Positions 36,761 to 47,971 of a stretch of DNA of 64,000 nucleotides are shown here, piece after piece. The translations under genes were made by a program, and so were the position numbers. The DNA is from Psilocybe azurescens. Its lineage: Eukaryota > Basidiomycota > Agaricomycetes > Agaricales > Agrocybaceae. Location: positions 310,001 through 374,000 of the forward strand of contig JAJIRX010000496.1 in NCBI GenBank assembly GCA_023853785.1, given 5' to 3'. Every line of letters starts with the position of its first letter. Position 1 is the first letter of the stretch. Under the pieces are notes generated by a model. It was given only the letters and a program-made list of their open reading frames with translations. It searched no databases and was not told the origin of the DNA.

Positions 36761-38343
36761 ATGAGCATTCCCGACTCTAGCCAACCTACAACCCCAGAAT
36801 CACCCTTTATAAATAGTCTATACCATGCGACTAGCACAATAGATGACTTAACGGTGGCAATGGCCAACTTTTCTTGTGTACCCTCGCTGGATCCAGTCGC
36901 TTCTCTCTCCTGTTGCTGTGGAAAGGAAGATTGTAAGAATCTGAAGACATGGCTTGAGTTGAAGTCTCAGTTTGGAAGTTGATTGGTGCTTAGTGCTGGT
37001 AAGGTTATATTGTAAATTGTCGGCGATATGGACTCACAAGAACCTACTCAGAGGTTGGCCAAGCACTGCTGCAACGGCATGTGGCCTTTGTTTGACAGAG
37101 CGAGGTTGGTACACCGCACAACCTCCGCCCCTTACGCACCCATTGACGTCACCTCACAGCGCAGACCCCAGAACAACAACGATCTGTATGAGTCAACTGG
37201 AGAGCATACTTCACTCCAGTCCAATAATGATGACCTTCAGAATGAGCTTGAGGAACTTGTGAGAGAGAAGGCTCAACTAGAGAAGGTATGTTTTTCGATT
37301 GTTCCCTTAGGAATATATACTCATCAGTTATTTGAAAAGAGGTTAAACCAGGCTCTTGCTCTTGTCAATAATGAAGTCACTGAAGTATTCAGCAAAACCA
37401 TATTACAAGAACTTCAAGAAGCAAGAGAAATGATCTCTCGCCTAACTGCCCACCATGCTCGGTCGATCGGGTGGGATACACGCCTTTCAGCAGCCCTGAA
37501 AGAACGAGATGACATGCAGCAGGAAATGGACGGAGAGACACACCAGGCCCAACTATCAGAATCTAGATTTATTGCTTTAAAGGAAAAGACAGGTCTGTTT
37601 CTTGTCTGTCTCCCTTAATTTTGTTTCAAAAGTGCAGGAAAACTAATATTTGGTTCTGTAGCTTGGCTACAGAATGAAGTGTGCCACCTTCAGGAGAGTC
37701 TGGAGGAGAAGCAGCACAACTGCCTTGAACTTTCCAAGACCATACTGCAAGACGGCAAGATCACGTCTTGAGTCCTTCCGAAATTTGGTGTGAATCAATT
37801 TTCTTCAGTTTTCGTTTTCTTATCATAATAGCACCTGGGTGTGACTGCTAAGGTGGAGGAAGAGCAACTTACCACCATGCTGGAATCTCTAGTTCAAGAC
37901 AACGATACACTAAAGCACGACAATGCCGAACTACAACATCTTTTAAGTGAATCACAGGAGGACCTTCACATTTTGCAGGAGGAGCTCGACGAACAACAAG
38001 CCACAACCTCGCCTTTGCCATGTTCTGGAGGTGAGATCAATCTTTTTTCTTTTTTCACCTTCTCTGACATGATACAAGCCAATACACCGCACTCCAGGCA
38101 TTTCCATAGTGGAAGTGTTCCTTCCATTTCCTTGAAAGATTTCACTGTAAGCATGGCAAAAGTTGGATATATTATATCTAACCAGTACTCAACCTTTTCA
38201 ATTACTTCCAGTCTAGCCCTTCCAATACTGCACGCTCTCCGAACTCGTTCTCAGAATCACTCACCCCAGCTGACAAACGGAACTCTTTCAGTCGCATTTC
38301 TCCATCAAGATCGCCAATTAGTTATGAAATCCAGGAGGATATA
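36761..38343 (+). pseudogene. Degraded coiled-coil protein gene
   Basis: Starts MSIPDSSQPTTPESPFINSL with a Cys patch SCCCGKEDCKN, then WLELKSQF followed by an in-frame TGA and a damaged LVLSA stretch. Coiled-coil exons follow: NDDLQNELEELVREKAQLEK (to 37285), the segment 37339-37591 with KERDDMQQEMDG, AWLQNEVCHLQESLEEKQ from 37662, and TTMLESLVQDNDTLKHDNAE with LLSESQEDLHILQEELDEQQ to about 38030. A Ser-rich tail lies at 38090-38343. An extra G near 37753-37754 shifts the frame before the last intron. Intron sites are still GT-AG, so it is a formerly spliced host gene. Family not named with certainty. Confidence 0.55.
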
Positions 38344-39129
38344 GGATATAAAGGATTGCCATTGGCAATTGGGCCTTGCTGTAGGCCGAGTCACAGACTG
38401 TGCTATACATAAGCAAACACTACTAAGCCCACCTTAGAAGATCAACAAACATATACACAATTTGATAAAATCTTTTTTTTTTTTTTTTGTAAATATGAGA
38501 CCCAGATCATTACAGTCGCAAACTAGTAAACCAACACGGCCCCTCATTGTATACGTATTTAATAAAAATTACTACTGTCTGCTCTTCTTTGCAGGACTGG
38601 CAACAGTTGCATTGTCGGCATGATCCTCTTCATCTTGAACACCTGTGTTGCCGAATCAGATATTTGCACCACAGACAAGACAAGATACATATGATCACTT
38701 ACAATGCTTTGTTCTGGTTCCTGCAGAGGGAGCTCCTTCAGAACCAGAGGAGGGACCAGCCGAGGTCAACATGATGCTCCCGACAGAATCAGTAGAGCTG
38801 GAAATAGGGACAGTGGCGCCGGCGAGGATGCCGCCATTTGCAAGGGTAAAACCGGGCTGTTTGACACCATTTGGGAAGGGAACAAATGATCATGCTGCAT
38901 TGATTTGTTGGCTGCGAAGACGGGGTCTGAGGAATGCGAGGTGGTTTCTTAGGAGAAGCTAAATTCTTGAACAGACTACGAAGGACAGGGGGAGGGGTCT
39001 CAAAATACTGACACTTTCCACTTTTAAGCGGAGAAAGTATCACTTGCTTCCGACAGCGTTGAGAGTTGGCTGCCATATGATAGTGCTTTAAGCTAAATGT
39101 CACCTCCACCATGGTGCCACTGAATAGAA
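38344..39129. other. No gene recognised; contains T16 run
   Basis: Includes a run of 16 T at 38473-38488 and short frames without features. Confidence 0.4.
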
Positions 39130-39537
39130 ATGGGTTATTAAACATACAATAAAAGACATTAATTAGCTCTTCGTACCTTCATTTCCACCCTTCCTCAGTA
39201 TTTCCAGACATGCCTCCGGGGCCAAGGGTTGAGATGAGATGACAGAAGACGACAACAGATGGGTGAGTAAGGTCCAATTATTTGGCACACAAAAGAGGTC
39301 GCAGGATAGTAGAGGTCGCAACAGCGCTAAATAGAGACAGGTTATTAGACATATGATAAAAGACAATAATTAGCCCTTCGTACCTGCATTTCCACCTTCC
39401 TCAGTATTTCCAGACATGCCTCCGGGGCCAAGGGTTAAGATGAGACAACAGAAGACGACGACAGACGGGATGGTGAAGTAGAGCACTAGACATAGGAATC
39501 CTGAGTAACGTCCAATTATTTGGCAAACGAATGAAGA
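39130..39537. repeat. Two diverged direct copies of a roughly 200-bp unit
   Basis: 39134-39290 and 39344-39530 share TTATTA-ACATA-ATAAAAGAC, CCTCAGTATTTCCAGACATG, CCTCCGGGGCCAAGGGTT and GTCCAATTATTTGGCA. No coding sense on either strand. Confidence 0.75.
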
Positions 39538-39778
39538 ACAAATAATGTACCAACATTTCATCGAAGTTCTCCCAGAATCTGAACGTCCAAGTGTTTGGCA
39601 AACGGAAGAGGAACAAACAATGTACCAACATTTTTTCGAGTTTCCCAGAATCTGAACGTCCAAGTGTTTGGCAAACAGAAGAGGAACAAACAATGTACCA
39701 ACATTTTGTCAAGTTTCCCAGAATCTGAACGTCCAAGTGTTTGGCAAACGGAAGAGAAACAAATAATGTACCAACATA
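39538..39778. repeat. Minisatellite, about 3.3 copies of a 70-73-bp unit
   Basis: Each unit contains ATGTACCAACATTTT, then CCCAGAATCTGAACGTCCAA and GTGTTTGGCAAACGGAAGAG. Unit starts are near 39537, 39611 and 39684, with a partial one at 39755. Frames on the minus strand run through it only because of the repetition. Confidence 0.85.
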
Positions 39779-40092
39779 AGTTACATAACATAGGTATTTT
39801 AGACAGTGGGGAGCCTTTCTGTTTCACAGCAAGGCCATGAGAATGCTTCGCTATGCCAGTGCCTGGCATGCTCTAATGATGAGCTGTGCTTGCCGCTCAC
39901 CGCTTTCAAAGTTCTCACGGGTGACCATCAAAAAGCCAGCGGATCACGTGGGCTTAGACATTTTGGCATCGGCAGTAGAGAGGGGAGCAAGCTCCCCAAT
40001 GAACATGGAGAGGTTGAAAGTTCATAAGCCCCTCTTGCTGCCGATGCGATCTCGGGCGACGTAGACGGACCCCCAGTCGGAATCGGTGTCCC
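39779..40092. other. Left flank of the chromovirus
   Basis: No gene seen. Continues across the retrotransposon at 46961. Confidence 0.4.
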
Positions 40093-40097
40093 CTTCC
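40093..40097 (+). repeat. Target-site duplication, left
   Basis: CTTCC, matched by 46956-46960 directly after the 3' LTR. Confidence 0.95.
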
Positions 40098-40541
40098 TGT
40101 CAGGGTTTCTCTTGTTTACTTCTATTTTCATCCCATGATTATCTTTTATCTTATCTTTTATCTTTTATCTTATCTTTTATCTGTGTCAGTATCCTGATCA
40201 TTCCAGAAGTTTCCATCATCACTCCTTTTCATTACTCATCATGATCCTTATTACTCATCATTACTTATTAATTGCTTTCTTTATTATTCATCATGGTTCT
40301 TCTTATTACTCATCATGGAATCTTACTTAGTCAGTCATCTCTAGAGTAGTATAAGTACTGCATGTTTTGTAGGTAGATCCCCAGCTTCAATCTCTTAGGA
40401 TTTCCACTATCATTGGTGTGAACCTTTAGATCATTGATTCCTCATAAGTCTATCCTCTGCTCTCTCCTCATCCTCTGCTCTTACTCTCTTGCTTGTCTTT
40501 GTTGGTGGCCTTGTCACACTGATTTTAGTGTTGCCCTGACA
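40098..40541 (+). repeat. 5' LTR
   Basis: TG...CA ends. Contains a TATCTTTTATCT-rich tract (40137-40183), a TATA box and a probable transcription start, then a CT-rich R/U5 part. Confidence 0.97.
40350..40393 (+). promoter_or_regulatory. LTR promoter: TATA box and probable RNA 5' end
   Basis: TATAAG at 40350-40355. AGCTTCAATCT at 40383-40393 starts 33 nt after the first T of the box and is the exact reverse complement of the primer-binding site at 40544-40554, so the RNA is expected to begin near 40383. The same pair exists in the 3' LTR. Confidence 0.7.
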
Positions 40542-40543
40542 GA

Positions 40544-40554
40544 AGATTGAAGCT
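40544..40554 (+). other. Primer-binding site (self-priming type)
   Basis: AGATTGAAGCT, two bases after the 5' LTR. Complementary over all 11 bases to the inferred 5' end of the element RNA, as in Tf1 of fission yeast. Confidence 0.7.
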
Positions 40555-40969
40555 TCCTTTGGCAACTCCACCACCATCCATCACCAACTATTTATCATCT
40601 ATCATCTTATATTCTTTCTCCACCTCTTCCCACTCTATCCACCTTCACCAATATCCTTTCACCTATCATCCACCACCCCATTCCATATTCCCCACTCTCC
40701 AATCATTTATTCCACTCTCCAGTGTGTGCTGTGTGTGAACTTAGTAGATAGGGATACCAACTGTTGGGGCATTTCCTTCCTGAGAGGATTTGCTTTTAGT
40801 CCACCAGAAAAATACCAGGTAGTCAGTCCTGTGATTCTGGGGTTAAAGCCTAGGCAAGAAGGGACAACTGGGTATCCATTAGTTTAAATCTTTTTAGATA
40901 CTTAGTTTAGTTTCAAGGGCACTTTTGTAGAATAGCTTTCTCCCACACACACCTGGAAGAGCCTTTATT

Positions 40970-42120
40970 ATGGGTTCACCCAACACCACCTCACTGCCAC
41001 TACCTACCTCTGCTCAGCCCTCTTATGAGGAGCTCCAGCAGCAGATTGCCATGCTTCAGCAGCAGCTTGCCACCCTCCAAAAGTTTTTTTACCACCACCA
41101 CCACCTCTTCCAACAAATAACCAACAACCTGCACCCCTCACCTGCACCTGCTGCTGAGCCTCTGCATTCTGTGGCCTCTGCCTCTCCCAAAGCTTCCAAG
41201 TCCTCTCTCTTTGATACTCCTCCCCAGTCATTATCAAGGTTGCCCCACCTGAGCCATATGATGGTACACTCAGTAAAGCAGAGACCTTCCTCAGTCAACT
41301 TCTATTATATTTTCATGGAAGGGGATCACTGATGACCTTAGCAGAGTTGTCTGTGCTCTCTCCTTCATGAAAGGAGGTACTGCTGGTCAATGGGCTAAGG
41401 TGCAAACCTTGAGAATGGAGGATCAGGACAGAGATACAATCCAGTGGAAAAATTTTCTGTATGGATTTAGGACAGCTTTTGGAGACCCAAACCCTGCAGC
41501 TACAGCTAGACACAAAATGAGTCAGCTCAAGCAAGCCAACCATACAGCTGATGAATATGTGGCTAGCTTCAGGGAATTGGAAGTGGACACAAAGTACAAT
41601 GATGCTGCTTTGGTGGAATTTTTTCAAAAGGGACTCAATTCATCCCTGGTGGACAAGATCTATTCTCTACCACAGATGCCTGTCTCTTTGGAGGACTGGA
41701 TTTCTTGGGCTACTAAGCTGGATAGACAATGGAGACAGAGAGAAGCCATTAAAAATCACTCTCTCCATTCTCTAGGCCAGTCAATCAATCACCAACACCC
41801 ACATCTAAACCAGCACCCAAGCCCTTCCAAGCTAGCCCTTTTAATTCCTCCTCCACTTCCACCCAAGGCACTTCAAGCAATCTGCAGGTTCATGCAAGGC
41901 AACAAGATGTAGTCCCCATGGAGGTTGATTCAGGTTGGAGGTCTGTCAGGCCTCTAATATGCTTCAAATGCAGAAAGCCTGGTCATAAGGCTGCTAACTG
42001 CAGGTCCACTGTCAACATAAATTCAATGGACCATGAAGCCCTGAAAGCCTTCTACAGAGAGGAGATTTTGAAGGAAAAAGAAGAACAGCAAAAGGAAGAT
42101 AAGCCACAAAAGGATTTTTA
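40970..42120 (+). CDS. gag: Retrotransposon Gag
   Basis: Forms the particle that packages element RNA. Starts MGSPNTTSLPLPTSAQPSYE with a Gln-rich helix (LQQQIAMLQQQLATLQK), followed by VAPPEPYDGTLSKAETFL, WKNFLYGFRTAFGDPNPAA, MSQLKQANHTADEYVASF (capsid-like retrotrans_gag domain), and ends with the zinc knuckle CFKCRKPGHKAANC at about 41957-41998 (C-x2-C-x4-H-x4-C). The frame breaks in G or A runs around 41230, 41320 and 41880, so no single frame spans it. Confidence 0.85.
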
Positions 42121-42129
42121 GAGGCTCCA

Positions 42130-45100
42130 TTGGTGAAAGACATGTCCCAATGGAAGAATAAATTTTCTGTATTAGAAATTGAAAATAATAATCCCAACTC
42201 ATTCAATTCTGATACTGAAAGTCAACTCATGTCTTCTGAAAATTCCTTAAATCCTTCTTCTTCTATTCCTGATAAAATATATATCTTGAATCACAGGCCT
42301 AAAACCTCTACCCATCTGTCAGTCATTTTGAAAACAGTGGATACAGGAAAAAGGCTTAGTGTAGATGCTTTGCTGGACTCTGGGGCTACAGGTCTTTTCT
42401 GGACACCAGGTTTGTTAAATACCATAATCTCAATACAAGGGAAACTTCCTAGAGCCATTCCAGTCTATAATGTTGATGGTACTCTCAACAAGAGTGGCTC
42501 TATTCATGAGGAAGTGGACTTGGTTATGGTATACAAAAACCACACAGAGAAGGCTACCTTTGCTGTTTGTGACTTAGGAGATAAAACTGCAATTATTGGA
42601 CATACTTGGCTTTATCTACACAATCCTGATGTTGACTGGAAAACAGGGGATGTCCAATTCATTAGATGTCCTCCTGATTGTCACATGGAAGTCAAGAGAG
42701 CCAGAAGGAAAAGGCAAAAAATAGCTGCAATTCACAGAAGACAGTGGCCTGAATTTCATGAAGAAGGAGATGATTTAATTGAAGACACTCCTGATTCTGA
42801 ATTAGGGCCTGAGGATAGAATATTTATATCATATCTTCATCCTCAAAAGCAGTCTATTAATGCCACTTCTACTGTGTCCCAGAAATTAGCAGAAGAATCT
42901 CATCAGCAGAATGACTCCCCAAAGAAGACTTTTGAAGAATCAGTCCCTAAATATTATCACCAATTTAAAGGGTTTTTCTAAAGAGTCTTTTGATAGGCTA
43001 CCAGATAGAAAGCCTTGGGATCATGCTATTGAGCTGAAGCCTGGTTCTGAACCTTTCAGGTCAAAGATTTATCCTCTATCACCAAATGAGCAAAAGAACT
43101 TGATGCTTTTTTAGAGGAAAATCTGAAGTCTGGAAGGATTAGACCTTCCAAGTCACCCATGGCATCTCCTGTTTTCTTTGTCAAAAGAAAGATGGCACTC
43201 TTAGGCTAGTACAGGACTACAGAAAACTGAATGACATGACCATCAAAAATTCATATCCTTTGCCTTTAATTTCTGACATTATCAGTAAACTCAGTGAAGC
43301 TAAATACTTCACCAAACTAGATGTTAGGTGGGGTTTAACAATGTCAGAGTTAAGCAAGGAGATGAGTGGAAAGCAGCCTTTAGAACCAACAGAGGGCTGT
43401 ATGAACCACTAGTCATGTTTTTGGTTTGACCAATAGTCCTGCTACCTTTCAAACTATGATGAATGACATCTTTATTGAGCTCATAGATGGGAATGTTGTT
43501 ATTGTCTATATGGATGACATTCTTATTTTTACTGAGACTCTTGATCATCATAGGGAGGTAGTCAAAAAGGTTCTGGAAATTCTGCAGAGAAATAAACTCT
43601 ACCTAAAAGCTGAAAAATGTGAATTTGAAAAGGAAAAGATTGAATATCTTGGACTTATCATTTCACAAGGCAAGATTGAAATGGATCCTGTCAAGGTAGA
43701 GGGGGGTTTCTAAATGGCCTGAACCTGAAAATGTCAAGGATGTTCAGTCATTCTTGGGATTTGTAAACTTCTATAGAAGGTTCATCCAGGACTTTGCAGA
43801 CATAGCCAAGCCACTTCATGAATTGACAAAGAAAGGGACAGTCTGGAGATGGGCTCCAAAACAACAGGAAGCATTTGACCAATTAAAGGGAAAAGTTACT
43901 TCTTCCCCCATCTTGATTTTTCCTGATGACAACAAGCCATATAAAGTTGAAGCAGATAGCTCAGATTATGCTACTGGAGCAGTCTTGTCTCAGGAAGGAT
44001 CAGATGGAAAATGGCATCCTGTTGCTTTTATGTCAAAAAGCCTATCTGAAGTAGAAAGGAATTATGAAATCCATGACAAAGAGATGTTGGCTATTATCAG
44101 AGCACTTGATGAATGGAGACATTATCTTGAAGGAACTAAACATTCCTTTGAGATTTGGACAGATCACAAAAATCTAGAGTACTTTATGGTTGCCCAGAAA
44201 CTCAGTAGAAGGCAAGCCAGATGGTCACTCTTCCTGTCCAGATTTGATTTTACTCTTCATCATAGGCCTGGTAAAAGTTCACTCAAGCCAGATGCTCTGT
44301 CTAGGAGATCAGATCATAAAAAAGGGAGTGATGATAATGAAAATATTGTCCTCCTTAAACCTGACTACTTCAAAATCCAGGCTCTCAAACAGGGCCAGGT
44401 CCTTTTCACTGGTGTAGAAAATGATCTGCTCAAGAAAATTAGAGAATCTAAAGATCTTGATGAGCAGGTGGTTAAGGCAGCTGAAGAGTTGAAGAAATCT
44501 TCCACCAAGAAGATTGATGGACAGGAATGGTCTGAAGAACAGGGTCTTATATTGTTCAGAGGCAAGGTGTATGTTCCCAAAGACAAAGACCTTAGAAGGA
44601 AAATTGTGGAACTGCATCATGACACCTATATTGCTGGGCATCCAGGAAAATGGAAGACTATAGAGCTGGTATCTAGAAATTATTGGTGGCCAGGAATGTC
44701 TCATTATATTGCAGCATACACCAGAAGCTGTGATAGATGTAACAGAACCAAAACATTTCCTGCAAAACCTGTTGGCCAGCTTATTCCTACCCAAATTCCT
44801 GCTGACATCTGGCAACACATCTCTGTGGACTTTATCACTGGACTTCCAGAATGCCAAGGCTATAATGCCCTCATGATCGTTGTAGACAGACTTAGCAAAA
44901 TGATCCACATTATTGCCACCACAGATCAAGTCACATCTGAAGGCACTGCTAAGTTGTACAGAGATTATGTCTGGAAGCTCCATGGTATACCTATCAAGAT
45001 CACTTGTGATAGGGGTCCACAGTTTGTCTCTAAATTTATGAAAGAGCTTAACTCAATTCTTGGTATTCAGACTGCATCATCCACAGCCTATCACCCTCAG

Positions 45101-45974
45101 ACTGATGGTCAGACTGAAAGAGTTAACCAAGAAATTGAACAGTATCTTAGACTCTTCATAAACCATAGACAAGATGATTGGGTAGAATGGTTGTCACTTG
45201 CTGAATTCTCCTACAATAACAGAGTTCAGGCTTCTACTAGACAGACTCCATTCATGCTGAACAATGGCAGACATCCAAGGATGGGCACAGAACCACTTAG
45301 GGATAGTAAAATGGAGGCAGTTGATACCTTTGTTAAAAAAAATGGAGGAAGCCAAAAGAGAAGCAGTATCTGCACTCAAGAAAGCTGCTGATGATATGGC
45401 TAAATTCTATGATAGAAACAGAGGAATAGCTGTTAAATACAAGGTTGGGGATTTAGTTTGGCTTGATGGAAAGGATCTCAAGACTGAGAGGCCTTCTAAA
45501 AAGCTAGACGATAGGAGATATGGGCCTTATAAAGTCACTAAAATCATTGGCCCAAATGCTTATGAACTTAAGCTACCTCCTAGCATGAAGATCCATCCAG
45601 TGTTTAACACTGTAAAACTCCTACCTTACCATCCTGATACCATTCCTGGAAGAAGACCTCCTTCTAGACCTCCTCCTGTTATTACTGGAGATAATCCAGA
45701 ATGGGAAGTTGAAATTATCAAGGACAGTAGACTTTATAGGGGCAAGCTGCAGTATTTGGTCAAGTGGAAAAATTATCCAAATGAAGAAAGTACTTGGGAG
45801 CCTGCAGATAATCTCAAAGGGGCCTCTAGACTGATCAAAGAATTCCATACCAGACATCCGGCAGCACCTAGAAGGATTTCTGCCCTTACTTTTAATAGAC
45901 TTTCTTTTGTGCCTTTTGAAAATTTTACTATTCCTATTCTACCTTTAAAACCTTCCAAACTAGACCATAGTTAA
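42130..45974 (+). CDS. pol: Retrotransposon Pol: protease, reverse transcriptase, RNase H, integrase, chromodomain
   Basis: Copies the RNA and inserts the DNA. Domains in order: protease with ALLDSGATG (about 42367-42393); reverse transcriptase with [17 protein letters not shown] and YMDDILIF (43508-43531); RNase H with [19 protein letters not shown] and HKNLEYF; integrase zinc finger H-x-H-x-C-x2-C ending SCDRCNRTK; integrase core with [19 protein letters not shown] and the Glu in [17 protein letters not shown]; and a C-terminal chromodomain [20 protein letters not shown] (about 45750-45809). Frame breaks are found in the T-run at 42973-42977, near 43116 and 43180, in the G-run at 43699-43704 and in the A-run at 45335-45342. 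All catalytic motifs are readable. Confidence 0.93.
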
Positions 45975-46511
45975 GCACAGTCATGGGAAGAGGAGGGGGA
46001 TGTCGGAGTTTCATTTCATCAAAACAACGTGGGAACCAAAGCAGAAACAAAATTCTTGACACGTCACGACTTTTAAAATACAACGACCTTATCACTCCCA
46101 AACCCAATCAACAATGCCTCATTTATTCTCTATCAAACGTATCAAATCTACGTTCTTTTCACCCCTGCACCCCAAAACACTGTCCTTGTCACATCCGAAC
46201 CCCCCTAACCCACGAGACGAACTTCAAAAGCACTCAAAAACTCGAAATCGAACTTGCGCGTTCACTCGAGTTAGAAGAAGAAGCACATCGTGAAGGGAGG
46301 ACAGTAGCTTTCACGGTTGGCAAAAAAACAGAGCCGAAGGTTATCGACTGCAGATTGAGGAGGTGAAGAAGAAACTCTCACCAAGCCTGACGATGAAAGC
46401 AATACGAAAGGCGAAATCTCTTCATTTCTAAAACATCACAACTTTTATTTCAGTCCAATGCCTCCAGATATCAAGCACCTTGTGGGAAATGTGCCTTAAA
46501 GAGGGGGGTAA
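45975..46511 (+). other. Extra segment between Pol and 3' LTR, with two purine tracts
   Basis: GGGAAGAGGAGGGGGA followed by TGTCGGAG at about 45984-46006 looks like a polypurine tract plus LTR start; a second tract AAAGAGGGGGGTAA sits directly before the real 3' LTR (46498-46511). The 0.5 kb between has a chance frame (45983-46366) that is unlike pol. The second tract is the functional candidate because it abuts the LTR. Confidence 0.6.
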
Positions 46512-46955
46512 TGTCAGGGTTTCTCTTGTTTACTTCTATTTTCATCCCATGATTATCTTTTATCTTATCTTTTATCTTTTATCTTATCTTTTATCTGTGT
46601 CAGTATCCTGATCATTCCAGAAGTTTCCATCATCACTCCTTTTCATTACTCATCATGATCCTTATTACTCATCATTACTTATTAATTGCTTTCTTTATTA
46701 TTCATCATGGTTCTTCTTATTACTCATCATGGAATCTTACTTAGTCAGTCATCTCTAGAGTAGTATAAGTACTGCATGTTTTGTAGGTAGATCCCCAGCT
46801 TCAATCTCTTAGGATTTCCACTATCATTGGTGTGAACCTTTAGATCATTGATTCCTCATAAGTCTATCCTCTGCTCTCTCCTCATCCTCTGCTCTTACTC
46901 TCTTGCTTGTCTTTGTTGGTGGCCTTGTCACACTGATTTTAGTGTTGCCCTGACA
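46512..46955 (+). repeat. 3' LTR
   Basis: Same length as 40098-40541 and no difference noted by eye. Followed by the CTTCC target duplication. Confidence 0.97.
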
Positions 46956-46960
46956 CTTCC

Positions 46961-47186
46961 CCTTTGCCCTCCCAATTCTCATCATTATCCCCTCATGAAC
47001 AACAGTCGGAAACCTCTTCTTTCTCCGAATCTCAATCTCAGTCGGTTGAAACGACAACATCTGAAGGGGGCCAATGTCGGACATCTCTCTCGCAGCACTG
47101 TCGGCAACATCATTGCTGAAACGACAGGCCTTTACTCTCATTTCCGAACATTGCTGGAAGACGAGAAGACGGCAATTACATGTACG
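46961..47186. other. Right flank of the chromovirus
   Basis: Remainder of the older 12.6-kb insertion into A2. No gene seen. Confidence 0.4.
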
Positions 47187-47971
47187 GTGAAACATAACAC
47201 CTGGACGTCTGTTTACAGTTTAGGTGTTTCCACAGACATCTGTCTTCTTGATGGAGTCGTGGGATAACAATTGATTTACTGGTGCATAGCAGGCGGCGAA
47301 CACAGTGCACACTTGAATAGTGAAAGGCCTAAGAGTGCCTATTCCAGAAAGAATAAAAATGAGGTATTGCTGATGTGAAACCCTTCATTAGGGGTAACAG
47401 ATAAGCCTCCCTAGATAGTGTACATAGTAAACATTGGGTCCAGTATCTTAACAGTTTGTGAGCATGACCTGGTTCGGCAATTGCAGTGGTTCGGATACAA
47501 GTAATACTCACATGTCTCTTATGGACAACTTTTCAACGCGGTCGATTCTCAATCCCGATCATTGTGCCAAGTTCAATTCCATGGATTATACTGACGCTAT
47601 CGAACAACGGAACAAGCAGGGTACGAGTTCGACTCATCGTCTGTATAAACGTTAGGATTTATGCTTGTCTGTTCTGGCTGCGCCATAATTAGGGGTCAAA
47701 TAAAAACGCGGATCCAGGTTTCTAACTTTGGCGGTAGAGATACAAGGCTTTTGGCAAGTTCACCAATAGTTCACGCGCATTCGGTTGGGTGCGTTATTTG
47801 GTTCTCACGACTTCGCCAAGCAAAAATAACTATTGCCACCGTGACGCTTTCCAGCTTCTCTCATCCGCCCTGATCCCAGCTAACTGTTCACCATTTCCTT
47901 TAGATCGAGCAATACAAACTATCTTTATTTCGAACGCGTAATGCTACAAGATCTATAATAGCCAGAACATA
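47187..47971. other. Intergenic spacer of A2 resumes
   Basis: Matches about 14360-15179 of A1. Promoter side of the Mcd4 copy. It lacks the GCGCTTATCT triple repeat. Confidence 0.6.

Larger units (their letters stand above)
40098..46955 (+). mobile_element. Ty3/gypsy LTR retrotransposon (chromovirus), 6858 bp
   Basis: Two 444-bp LTRs that look identical by eye (40098-40541, 46512-46955), with TGTCAGGG...CCTGACA ends and the 5-bp target duplication CTTCC (40093-40097 and 46956-46960). Inside: gag with zinc knuckle, protease, reverse transcriptase, RNase H, integrase and a chromodomain, the order of Ty3/gypsy chromoviruses. Matching LTRs point to a very recent insertion. Gag and pol are nevertheless broken by several one-base shifts. 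Confidence 0.97.

Noticed and set aside
38473..38488. T16 run as the tail of a reverse-oriented retroposon
   Set aside because: No target duplication or retroposon body next to it.
39538..39778. Possible CRISPR-like array
   Set aside because: Units are adjacent without unique spacers, and the genome is eukaryotic.
39370..39869. Overlapping minus-strand frames with repeating CWYI and QTLGRSD words
   Set aside because: They arise from reading through the minisatellite; not a repeat protein.
40137..40183. TATCTTTTATCT tract in the LTR as an independent microsatellite
   Set aside because: Present in the same form in both LTRs, so it is part of the element.
45983..46366. Extra open frame after Pol, as a possible env-like third gene
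   Set aside because: No signal peptide or membrane segment and no family likeness; starts inside a purine tract.
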